DNA from: Mauremys mutica
Taxonomy: Eukaryota > Chordata > Testudines > Geoemydidae
NCBI RefSeq assembly: GCF_020497125.1
Contig: NC_059074.1
Location: 195,663,415 to 195,727,414 of the forward strand
Length of the DNA stretch: 64,000 nucleotides
Reading direction: 5' to 3'
In this document: one piece after another, positions 45,109 to 55,425 of the stretch
Numbering within the stretch: the stretch's first letter is position 1
Layout of the letters: every line of letters starts with the position of its first letter
Program-made: the position numbers and the translations under genes
The notes under the pieces: generated by a model
The model's database searches: none
Seen by the model: only the letters and a program-made list of their open reading frames with translations
Told to the model about the DNA's origin: nothing

Positions 45109-45805
45109 TGTGACAAAGCTCTGTCCTTGTCTCTGTGGGTCCCACGTTTCCTGGTGGATTTCGCTAGCCTCAGAGGCTCCCTGTGACCCTCCACATAGCC
45201 CTTCTCTCTCTAGAGGCAAGGGTCACAGCTTACTGAGCCATTTTCATCCTAAGCCAGCAAGGGAGGTGAGGAGAAGCAACCCTCCCTCACACAGTCTCTG
45301 TTGTCTCCCAGTCTCAGTGATTAATCGGGGGGGGAGCCCAGGCCCGCCCTCTACTCCAGGCTCCAGCCCAGGGATTCTAATAGTAGCTGCTGTGGTAGCT
45401 GACTTTTTGGAAATAGGACATGTACAATTCCCTGGGCCACTTCCCCACAGCAGCCCCCACTCAATATCTCCTTCATTGTTACCTCAGGGCCTCCTTCCTT
45501 GCACCTGATATGGATTTGTACTGCTTCATTCCTCCAACAGCACAGCTCCCTCATACAGCTCCTGACACACACGCCTCACTGACTAACTGGGAGGCTTTTA
45601 ACTAGTTCCAGCCAGCCCTTGATCAGCTTCAGGTGTCCCAATCAACCTAGCTATCTCCACTGCTTTCTAGAAGGATCTTAATTGGCCCCAGGTGTCTGGA
45701 GCAACTGCCATTTGGTTACCATGGTACCAGGGATTTGTTTAGCCTGGGGCTAACGTACCTGTTCCTCACTACTTTACTATAGCCATCTGGCCTTGCCCCA
45801 TCTCA
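45109..45805 (+). mobile_element. Probable solo LTR
   Basis: It begins TGTGACAAAGCTCTGTCCTT and ends GCCTTGCCCCATCTCA, giving TG...CA termini over 697 bp. The flanks ctag and ctat match at 3 of 4 bases. There is no internal coding region, primer-binding site or second LTR beside it. Its orientation is inferred from memory of similar turtle LTRs. Frames inside are compositional. Confidence 0.5.
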
Positions 45806-45884
45806 CTATACCATTATTGTTAAAGGGTAAAGCCCTCCTAGTGTGGGCAGTTGCATTGGTATAAAGTTCCTTTGTCCGACCATG

Positions 45885-46690
45885 CTGGAAGAAAGACAGA
45901 AAGCCATGAATGTGGATTAATTAGGCTACAGCTTTATTCATGTATAATACCTGGAAGTATCTGGCAATAAATTGTACAGTGCAGGGAGGAGATGGCTGTC
46001 TCTGATCCAGATGTAGGAGCCCCAAACCCCTTTCCTCAGCTCCCTTAAAGGGGACCAGGAAAAGGAGGGGTTTGGCTCCCTGCTGATGAGACATAAGGAG
46101 CCTCCAACCCCACTTACTAAGTTCCCATAGGGGATGTGTTCCTTCAAATCCTTTTCCAATCACATGTATCCAATAACGTATGCCTTCCATACTAAGTACC
46201 TGCACTGAACATTTGCCACAACTATTACGTATAAGTTGTGACATGGTAACCTAACCTGCCTACTGCACCCCACCAGACCAGACCAGCTGTGGGGAAGATG
46301 AAAAACCCTTGGCCAATCTGGCAGGGAGGGAAAAATTCCTTCAAACCCCACCAGGGATAAGGGGCAACTAGTGTGATGCCCACAGAAGGTCTAAAGGGAA
46401 CCCAGTCCTATTCCAAATACAGGTATGGGTGGGTTCTTCCATCCTGATCATGGGAAAGAGGGCCTTTCATGGCTGCCTGGGTTATAAATACCTCTCCCAC
46501 TCTTTCTGTTAGCAGGAAGGGCAATGCAGTGATCTTGACCTGGCCCCAACTGCATCCTACCCTTCCTGTCCATCCCAGTAAGCTTTCTCCCTTCTGCCCC
46601 CTTGTTGCAAGGGAACCCTTCAAAGGGCAATGCTCCTTTTCTTCTAGCAAGCTAGACAAAGACCCAACACACATAAAGGTTGCAGTGGGC
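45885..46690. other. Unassigned block, probable insertion
   Basis: The text is GC-moderate with open stretches on both strands, such as 45921-46244 and 46408-46692 on the minus strand. I recognise no protein. It separates two pieces of the surrounding DNA transposon, so it is probably a mobile element of unknown type. Confidence 0.35.
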
Positions 46691-46775
46691 ACTTTATATT
46701 GATATAACTATTTCAATATGGGAAAGGGAATTATGCCAGTATAACTGTGTCTACACTAGGGCTTGGACCAGTGTA

Positions 46776-48304
46776 AGTATTTCACTAAAAAAACATTCCC
46801 CATACCAAAATAGGGGTGCCAATACTGTGAGTGAATCAGGTTGTAGTTAATGTAATATTGCATAAAATGGAGATACCCATGTATAATAAACACAAATACT
46901 TGTCCATCAACATCTAGAAATATAGAGTGTTCATACAAGTGTATTTTAGAACATCTCTTCCCTGCAAATATTTGCAGAGGAGTGAACTGACAAGTTGTTG
47001 ACATTTTTTCAAGAGATTGCTAATCCAAGAAGTCAAGTATAGCTGATCCGCAACAAATAGTTCTTCACCATGTGCTTCAGGACTCTCTACAACACACAGC
47101 TAAGCAACCAAACTGTTCGAAATAATGATTTCTGGAATCCTGATACTTAACAGTCAAATAAAAATGAATTTCTGAATTTTGTATTTATTTTTACGGATGC
47201 TGTTTAAGGATCTGATCCTGCTATTGGCTCTGCATAGGTGGCACTTTTGGCCCACATGGATCCCCATTGGACCCATCCACACAGAATTAGTTGCAGGATC
47301 AGGACTGCAATATTTTGACTCCAGGTAAGATAGACGAGCAGCAGCTATATTAAATGAAAGATATGTATTTAAAATGTGCTTTTAATTACTATCACTTTGG
47401 GTGAAAATGTGTGTTCTGATTTATAGCTGAACTTTTGATTAGGATGAGATTTATGTAGTAATTTTGATATTTTTAAGGAGCTATATAATTTTGTTACAGT
47501 TAAACACTGAAATATATTAACATTTAAAACTGTAAATATAACTTAACTATTTGTAATTACAAAGGACAGGACTTAGTTTCAGATTTCTAAAACAATAATA
47601 AAAACCATGAAGAATTAATTCAATGGAGCATGAAACAACTTCACGGCACATGGAAATAAATTTACAATGTATGATTTTCATGCCAGAATTCTTGGGTTAT
47701 CAGATAATGTATTTCCCTTCAATGATTATTCAGCTTTTTCTTACAATAAGAGCTTCAGTGTGTATTTCAATTCAGTGTATACTGTGTGTTGTACACCCAT
47801 CTGCATATTACCTTTTTCTTCAGAAAAAAGTCTGAAACTAATACCGGTATTTTAAGATAGGTCAGATTTTGAATTGAGTTGGTTTATAAGAACTTGTATA
47901 GATTACCACTTCCTAAAACTGAGGATTGCATTTATAAATGGAGGTCCTAATTCCCATTTATACTAAAGCCTCTTTACATTTCTCTGACAGTGTAAAGGGG
48001 ATTTTGCGTAAAGAGGTGTGTGTGTGGGGGGGTGGGGATAAATATAATATAATTTCTACTCCATTTAAAGCCCTTTACCCTGCCAGAGTGGCGTAAAGGG
48101 ACATAGTGAACATGAGAACCAGGCCCTGAATGTTATTTATTATGCAATGTCAAACTTCTATTTAAACACATACATACAGCTTTGTTAATGCCACCTTGAA
48201 GCTGAGAATTTAAACATGCAGATATCAGAATGTCAGAGTTACGATTCCCACAGCAACCAAACTTCAGTTGTTCATTCTCAAGTTTACCTTGTTCTTTGCT
48301 AGAG
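46776..48304. other. AT-rich non-coding sequence
   Basis: No exon recognised. A short palindromic sequence (see findings) occurs near 47205-47310. Confidence 0.4.
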
Positions 48305-48312
48305 TTCCTAGG

Positions 48313-49175
48313 TAGGGTTGCCAGGCATCTGTTTTTTGACCATAACACCCAGTCAAAAAGGGACCCTGGCGGCTCTGGTCAGCACCACTGACCGGGCCGT
48401 TAAAAGTCCAGTCGACTGTGCAGCAGGGCTAAGGCAGGCTCCATGGCTGCCCTGGTTCTGTGCAGCTCCCCTGAAGTGGCCAGCATGTCTGGCCCCTAGG
48501 CACAGGGGCGATCAGGGAGTGCTCCACAGCTCCCATTGGCCTGGAACAGCGGCCAGTGGGAGCTGTGGGGGCGACACCTGTGGGCATGGGCAGTGCACAC
48601 CGCACAGAGCCGCCTGGCTGCACCTCTGCCTAGGGGCTGAACATGCCGGCCACTTCCGGGAGCAGCACGGAGCCAGGGCAGGCATAGAGCCTGCTTTAAC
48701 CCCGCTGCGCCACCAACTGGGAGCCGCCTGAGGTAAGCGCTGCCTGGCTAGAGCCCCCACCCTGAACCCCCTGCCTGAGGTCAGAACCCCCTCCCGCACC
48801 CTAACTCCCTCCCAGATCCTGCACCCCCACCCACACCCTAATCCCCTGCCCCAGGTCAGAACCCCCTCCTGCACCCTAAGCCTGCCCTGAGCCCATTCCT
48901 GGAGCCCGCACCCCACACCTCAGCCCTCCGCACCAGCTCAGAGTCCCCTCCTGCACCTCAAACTCCTCCTCCCCAGCCTCACTCCAGAGCCCGCACCTCC
49001 AGCCAGAGCCCTCATCCCCTCCTACACCCCATCCCAGTGAAAGTGAGTGAGGGTGGGGGAGAGCAAGCAGCGGAGGGGCCTTAGATAAGGGGTGGAGCAG
49101 GGGCAGGGCCTCGGGGAAGGGGCGGGGTGGGGCATGTGTGTTCAGTTTTGTGCAATTAGAAAGTTGGCAACCCTA
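48313..49175. mobile_element. hAT-type element, tagggttgcc family
   Basis: TAGGGTTGCC at the left mirrors GGCAACCCTA at the right. ttcctagg is repeated exactly (48305-48312 and 49176-49183). The interior has a palindromic part around 48530-48640 and a GC-rich part with repeated CAGAACCCCCTCC words. No transposase. Frames on both strands are compositional. Confidence 0.92.
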
Positions 49176-49183
49176 TTCCTAGG

Positions 49184-49650
49184 AGGTGTAAATTCTTATC
49201 TGTAAAATCCAGGTAAGGGATTATTAGATACGGAGATGAACTGAAAAACCACATCTGCCCCCACAAGCCCCGAATTTAAATCCAAATAAGAACTGTGTGA
49301 CTTGGGGATATTTCTGCAATGAACCAAATCACAAATACCTCTTGCATTTGGGAAAGTTCAGTTTCAATTCTGGATCTAAATTTAGAGGAAGCTCTTACAA
49401 ATAGACTGAGTCAAGCAAATCCCTCCACCTGCTCAGATTGCCACTGACTTCAGTGGTGTTGTGCCGAGGTGTAGGGGTCTGCTCACATAGCTCCATTTGC
49501 AGGATCTAGCCCTTAGACATTTGAGCCAAAGCCAACAAAGACAGCTAAGTTCTTATTTTCCTTCTCCGCTCTCCTGTATCCAGCCATGGTAAGCAGATGG
49601 AAGTGGGAATGCCTTCATGAGAAATATTGACATGCCTATGAAATTTGAGA
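49184..49650. other. Non-coding sequence
   Basis: No feature recognised apart from a short TGCCACTGACTTCAGTGG palindromic word near 49438. Confidence 0.4.
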
Positions 49651-49658
49651 GATAATAG

Positions 49659-50389
49659 TAGGGTCACCAGATGTCTCGATAAAATCAGGACTGTCCTGCG
49701 TCTGGATCAATGTACGATCGGAACACCATTTGTCCCAATATTCTGGTAAGGAGGCGAGCGGGAGGGGGGCGCTGACCCCATGGGTGCTCCGGGGCTGGAG
49801 CACCCATGGGGAAAAATTGCAGCCAAGTTCCCCCCTCCTCGCCTCCTTCTCCCCCCTGCCCCCTAGCACGCCACATCCCCGCTCCTTCCCCCCTCCAGCG
49901 CTTCCTGCCGCCTAACAGCTGTTTGGCGGCACTTAGCGCTTTCCAGGAGGGAGGTGGGAGGAGCGGGGACATAGCGTTCTCAGGGGAGGAGACGGAGAAG
50001 AGGCAGGGCAGGGGCGGGGAATTGGGGAAGGGGGTGGAATGGAGGCAGAGGAAGGGTGGTGCAGGGGCGGGAAGAGGCAGAGGGGGCGAGCACTCACCCG
50101 GCAGAGGGGAAGTCGGCATTGTAGGGGTGAGTGGCGGGCGGGGGGGGGGTAAAGAGGCGAGCGGCAGGCGGGTGAGCGGGCAGGGAGGCAAGCGGTGGGT
50201 GGGGGACTGAGGAGGGACATAGCAAGCCAGCAGCAGGCCGGGGGATGAGGAAGGGCACGGTGGGGGGGGCCGAGTGAGGAGAGGGCGGGACCTGGGGCAG
50301 AGCCTGGGAGGAGCCGGGGTGGACTGTGGGCAGGGCTGATGGCACCCCAGTGTGTCCCGATATTTTAGTGTGGTGATCTGGTCACCCTA
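49659..50389. mobile_element. Large GC-rich hAT-type element, tagggtcacc family
   Basis: TAGGGTCACCAGATGTCTCG at the left mirrors GTGATCTGGTCACCCTA at the right. The flanks gataatag (49651-49658) and gattatag (50390-50397) match at 7 of 8 bases. The interior (49740-50340) is extremely GC-rich: its left part is C-rich and its right part has long G-runs. Proline-rich frames on the minus strand are compositional. Confidence 0.88.
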
Positions 50390-50397
50390 GATTATAG

Positions 50398-52690
50398 AGT
50401 AGTTTCCTTAAATCACTCAGATATTAGCAGTTTGGTGGAATAAACCATAAGGGAGAATTAAGAATCTGGATTATTTTTGTACTCAACCAGATTACAAACT
50501 GATTCCTAATGAAGGTTTTAAAAAAAAAATCAGTCAGATTATCTGCATTTTTATTTTGTTCTAAATGCCTTCCATTGTATAGCACTCAGGTCAAATATTT
50601 TCCCCAAGACATGACATCCATGTGAACAGATAGAAAGGGAATGATCCTGCTCCCATAAATGTCAATGTATATTTTTCCATTAATTGCTATGGGAGCAGGA
50701 TTGAGCTCAAAGAGATCTACTTGTTTGTACTGGATAACTATTTGTTGTTTAAGCTAGTTGATCAAGTTACAGTAAAATAAAATAAAAAGAGATTACTTTA
50801 AAAATACAAACCTTCCTGTTTTCCAGCTTTTTAAAATGTGTTTTGCATATTTTGCACAATGAAATATATTTGTCTGCTCATCAAAGCTACAGTACATACC
50901 TTCTTATCTAGTGTTTCTGATTGGATCCAAACTTTATCTCACAGAGTTGACTATTACATTTCCTAATATCACTGTGCTGCAAGGAATTACTCTCCTTGGT
51001 GAAGGAGAAATTGGTCATGAAGTAGAAGAAAAAGAGACTGATCACTGCTGCTCCAGATATTACATCTCAGAAACACAGAATGAATTGTAGAGTGGTTTTC
51101 TGGCTTACCTCATTGGTTGAACACCTGATATCTGATCAGTTGTAGCTTTGACAATGAAAATGGGAATGAATTCCAGTGATTACAGGGAGATAATTCTGAT
51201 GCCCACATGGAAAAAGTAGTAAAAAACAAAACTGAGCTGTGGGAGATATTCTGTCCAGAAGCTTATAAAAATGATAACCATTTCCTTATTCGCTCATGTA
51301 ATTAATTTTGCTAAAGTTAAAAAAAAATTGTGGTGATATTTTGCTAAAATAGAGCTCATGTTAGGACTTTGGAAAAAGCCTTAGCTAATGTATAATTAGA
51401 TAAACATCACAGCAAAAATGTGTATATGTATTTATATATACAGATATATCCCAACTATCTTTATATTAAAAAGATATAAATTTTCAATTTTTAAAATCAG
51501 AACTTTACAAGCTTAAGGAGAGCTTTAAGTCAATGAAGAAATCAAACGAGAGGAAAAAATTAAGGTCACAAAACGTACAAACCAGAAGCAAGAAAAGGTC
51601 ATACATAAAAGGTAACCTGCACTTGTCTTTACAAATCCTGCAAAGGTTTATTTGCTTAAATTCAAGCAGATGAGTAATTTCATTTAGCTCAATGAGACAT
51701 CGCATATGCTTGAAGCATGTGCGTAAGTCTTTGCAGGAGCAGAGCCTAATTGATGCAGTTAAAGAAATGTTGTAAACTTTGCACATCATTTTTTAAAAAA
51801 GAGTTAAGAAAATTGTGCAACCAATCAGGTAGTTAGATATTGAGATGCTATAATTTGATTGTTGTGCCTGGATTGAGTTCATTCAAATGTTTCCTACCAG
51901 AAAAGAATAATTCCATAATAGTGAATATTAATGCATGAAGTGTATCACGTTTTATTTTAGGGACATAAGTCTTCCATTCATACAGTCTGGAGTAAAATAT
52001 AATTAAACAGAAGACATCTCAGGTTAGGGGATGGTTTAAAAGTTTTTTCCAGTGGACTGGGGATCACTTCACCAAAACAAGCCATCTCCATAGCTGGCTC
52101 TGATTGGCCTTCTTGTTGATAGTCAGGGCATAAAGGCCAAGCATAGAATGGGTCTATAAACTGAATTGCCCCTCACGCCTAGATGTGGTAGCTCCAGATC
52201 AGGCTTGGATATGTTGGCAGGATCCATCTTTTACTCCTGTGGATAAACAGAGGACATCACTCCCCTGGACAGTCAATCCATCATTTTTTCAGCTGAGGAC
52301 TAAAATGTAATTTTGATTGTGCTGCTTCAGTTCATTTTCCTACACAACTTTTTTTTTTTCAATAGTGGAGTGAAAATGTTTAAAAATAGGAAAAGTATCC
52401 AAAAGTTATTATTTGGTGCTGAGTGCAAAGCACCTTTCTGTCTTTTCCTTTCTGACACTCAAGGGAAAAAAACACTTGAAAGCATTCTTTTAGTGCTCAA
52501 TTCGGCACTTCCCTTTTGCTCCTCTCTTCTTTTCTGTCTCTCTGATGCTCAAGGCTTGGCTCATAAACAGACTAAAACCAAAAATATAATGGTAATAATT
52601 AGATGAAAAAGCAAGAATTTTGTTCTAAGAATTACCATAACTGATAACGTCTCTGTTGGCTCTCATACTTGGAGAAGTTTAAATCAGCTT
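50398..52690. other. Quiet non-coding sequence
   Basis: No exon recognised. It contains an A-run near 50520, a palindromic word near 50640-50705 and AT-rich text. A T-run precedes 52360. A short frame near 52313-52606 resembles no family I know. Confidence 0.4.
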
Positions 52691-52699
52691 GGGGGATGC

Positions 52700-54500
52700 C
52701 ATGTTTAGCAGATGTTTTCTACTCACTCTTCATCATAATCCGATTGAGTGAATGGTGACTTTGAAGTTTCCGATGAAGAATGAGCTTAATTTGTGAGTGA
52801 CAGTGAACCTACAAGCTTGGAAGAAGGTTGACTGCTAGAATAAAAATGTAAGACTAGCCAGAGAGAATACTTTAGAGACCAGACCACCAGGTTTGAAGTA
52901 TGTAGACTTTTTGTAACCAAGAAAAGGAGTCTAGCAAATTTCAGTGGCTATTTTGCCTTCCAAGAAATAAAATGAAAGCAGCCTGAAGTCGTAAGAAGTC
53001 AAAGTATATCAGTAATACAGCTGAAGTGCTCTCCTAATAATAACGGTGAAGCAATATTGTACAGTGAGATCTTCAATGGGTTTAAATCACATAGTCCATT
53101 AACAGATGTCTCGTGAGAATTTTTTTCTCCTACTGGTATAATTGGACCTGCTATCTCAGAAAGATGGTGTTGTGCATCCTAATCCACAGTTGCTGAGTTG
53201 CTTAGCTTGGGTCACAAGACATTAATTTTTTGTGATCTGGTGTGCCTGTTGAAGGGCAGGAGTTTTTTTGGTGCCGTCCAGAAATCCATTTACATTGAAA
53301 TACTATTCTCAGAAGTAGAAAAGATTTTCTCTATAAACAGACGGTGACACCATCTCCAGGTTCTGTGTCCATATATTAGATTATTCATTGTGCCTAAGTC
53401 TCTCAGCCTCTTTTCTTCTTTCAAGGTGCTCCTGCATGCCAGCTCAATATATATTATCTGTGAGTGGCAGATTCTTTTCAATCAAACCACCCTCACAAAA
53501 TTTCTGAAAAAAATGTGGTTAATTAATGTCTTCCCATCAGTCAGAGAACACATTCTATCAAGGACCTTAACCTTGTGATTCTTGAGGACTTGTTTTTCTT
53601 CTACTTATGAGTTACATCTGTAAGAAGAACAAGAGCATTACAGAATTTAATGACTAGCCTCCTTTCACTGTCTTCCACATGGACAGCGTTGTCCTGTGTC
53701 CTCAACCCATACTTATTCCAAAAGTGGTGCCCACGTTCCAGCAATCTCCTGGCGGTCTTGCCAAAACCTTATTCTCACCTGGGGAAACTATACTCCATTC
53801 ACTAGTTGTCATGTGTTTTGAACTTGTACTTGGATAGGACTAAGGGCTTTAGGAAGTCGGCAAGATTTTTTGTAGTTTTGGGGATCGGTGTAAAAGTAAT
53901 GCTTTTCTACTCAGCAGTGTTTAAGTGGATCAAGCTGTGCACTGAGATATTATATATTAGCTAGGGTGAAAGTATCTCAGTGTCTTACAGCAATCTTTAT
54001 CAGGACTAAGGTGACATCCATGATGAGTCTCTAATATTTTCATCATACAACTCTCTTGATTGACATTTATGTCAGATGCTTGTTTTGGGAGGAGTTCCAG
54101 TTAGAACTCCTCAGCCCATCTTCCTGAGGGTGTAGTACTATTTAGACTCCCACAGTGGGAAAATGAGAGCCTATCTCCAAAATGAAAAACATGGTTCTGG
54201 CCAGTAGCATACGAACTATGGTTCTTCAGGAGTGTTGCCTCTGCATATTCATGTTAAATGCCCTCCTTCCTCTATTCCGCAGAGTTCTACTTTGATGCAA
54301 TCATTGGGCAGAGGCAGTTGGGGCACATGGTCTTGTTTATAACCTCAGCTGGGAATATTTGGTGCCACAAGAGGTTGGTTACATAGGTCCAATGGAAACT
54401 ACTTTCCAGAAGGTTTGTGATGCTCAGTGGCATGGGAGGAGAGAGGGGACAGAAGGGGACTCATTCTCACAACTGTGAATATGGAGAGGCAACACTTTAA
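52700..54500 (+). mobile_element. DIRS-type remnant E (recombinase and 3' end)
   Basis: Broken frames encode a DLLSQKDGVVHPNPQLLS segment near 53140, an ILDYSLCLSLSASFLLSRC segment near 53370 and YLDRTKGFRKSARFF near 53840, all in the order seen in the recombinase of copies A and D. The end shows inverted arms: GTGTTGCCTCTGCATATTCA near 54232 and TGAATATGGAGAGGCAACAC near 54475. Many stops make it dead. The left limit is uncertain. Confidence 0.6.
53835..53976 (+). pseudogene. DIRS tyrosine recombinase fragment, copy E
   Basis: The codons from 53835 read YLDRTKGFRKSARFFVVLG, a segment of the DIRS recombinase. Copy A has YLDTTKSFRKSPRLP at the equivalent place. The frame closes at a TAG shortly after the AVFKWIKLCTEILY segment. 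No catalytic residue can be placed reliably. Confidence 0.6.
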
Positions 54501-55340
54501 AGAAACAAAAAAACAAAATTGCAATCATGTTACATAACATTCACCTCATACATTTTATCTGATTGACACCCGTTGTTCTTGTGCGTTAGGGAGATTATAT
54601 TAAATTATTACTATGTTTCTGATCTAGGAAAGCCATCACTTTAGGTATTTCACATTAATTACTAGTGCCTGCAAGGCTCTCCTGTTCAAAACTCTCTCTT
54701 GACTTCACTGAATGTTCCCTATGTGCAGGGCTTGCAGGGTCAAACCCTAAAAGTATATTCTAATATTCCAGGGTCAAAACTTAAAAAACAGCCTCTCATT
54801 TTGCTTGCACGGTTATTACTTTGACAGACGCATATGTGGTAATGTTGTATGAAAACAGCTTCAAGGACAAAGATAGAACCTGGTTGTAAATTTGGCTCTA
54901 AATATAAAGCTACAAAAACCCAAACAACCTTATTGTCTCAAATTCATTCTCATGTGTCACTGATTTTGCTGTTGCTGAATATGTCAACTTTTAATGAGAG
55001 GCAATTACAATTATTCAAAATAGTATATTTCAGGCCCTTAAAGACTGTTTCTGATCCTATTATAATACCTACTTAGAATTAAAATACAACCCATATATAC
55101 ATATAGCAACATAGTACATTTAGTTTAACAGAAAGGACTAATATTTTTGTCTCTTAGGTAGCCTCATTCATAGGAGCAGAAACAAGAGCAGTACTGTATG
55201 TGTGGTTATTGTATAATTCTGCTTTCAGAATATCTCCAATGGCAGGCTCTTTTGCCACTTAGTTGCCAAGGGACTTTCAGTTTCACTGGTGGTAGAAGGT
55301 AATTAATTTGCACATGTTGTTTCTTTCCTTCCTTTGGTAG
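54501..55340. other. WDPCP: Non-coding sequence upstream of the WDPCP coding start
   Basis: No exon or young repeat was recognised. This is either intron between a 5' untranslated exon and the coding start or upstream sequence. No CpG island is visible, which argues against a promoter here. Confidence 0.45.
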
Positions 55341-55425
55341 GACTGAGTTTCCATCTGCCATCAGATGTCTTTCTGCCTGACTGAGATGCACCTGTGGTCT
55401 TTGAAGAATACCTTACATGTTGGGG
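55341..55425 (+). CDS. WDPCP: WDPCP first coding exon (ATG at 55365)
   Basis: WDPCP (Fritz homologue) is a subunit of the CPLANE complex with INTU and FUZ. It acts at basal bodies in intraflagellar-transport recruitment and ciliogenesis and affects planar cell polarity; human mutations cause Bardet-Biedl type disease. The coding part, 55365-55425, encodes MSFCLTEMHLWSLKNTLHVG plus the first base of a split aspartate codon. It ends at GGG G|GTAAAT. The pyrimidine-rich TTTCTTTCCTTCCTTTGGTAG before 55341 is a good acceptor, but CAG|ATG at 55364 is another. The start is supported by memory of the mammalian N-terminus and by phase agreement with the next exon. Five coding exons give residues 1-96; the propeller part of the protein lies beyond the window. 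Confidence 0.88.

Larger units (their letters stand above)
45066..46775. mobile_element. DNA transposon split by an LTR and another insertion
   Basis: The left end GGGCTTGTCTACATACGCAA and the right end AACTGTGTCTACACTAGGGC look like inverted termini of one element. Fragments lie at 45070-45108, 45806-45880 and 46690-46775. An LTR-like block fills 45109-45805 and an unassigned block 45885-46690. The middle piece was joined by its AAAGCCCTCCTAGTGTGG-type text, so the reconstruction is tentative. Confidence 0.45.

Noticed and set aside
45059..45508. 149-codon plus-strand frame
   Set aside because: It crosses the border between a DNA transposon and a probable LTR, so it cannot be one ancient gene.
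49636..50345. Proline- and serine-rich frames up to 168 codons
   Set aside because: They are compositional frames inside the hAT-type element at 49659-50389, with no conserved domain and several overlapping alternatives.
52313..52606. 97-codon frame as part of DIRS Gag in copy E
   Set aside because: I could not find the landmark segments seen in the Gag blocks at 8311 and 25839, so it was left unassigned.
55206..55391. 61-codon minus-strand frame overlapping the WDPCP start
   Set aside because: It lies antisense to the exon with the well-supported start codon and has no recognisable content.
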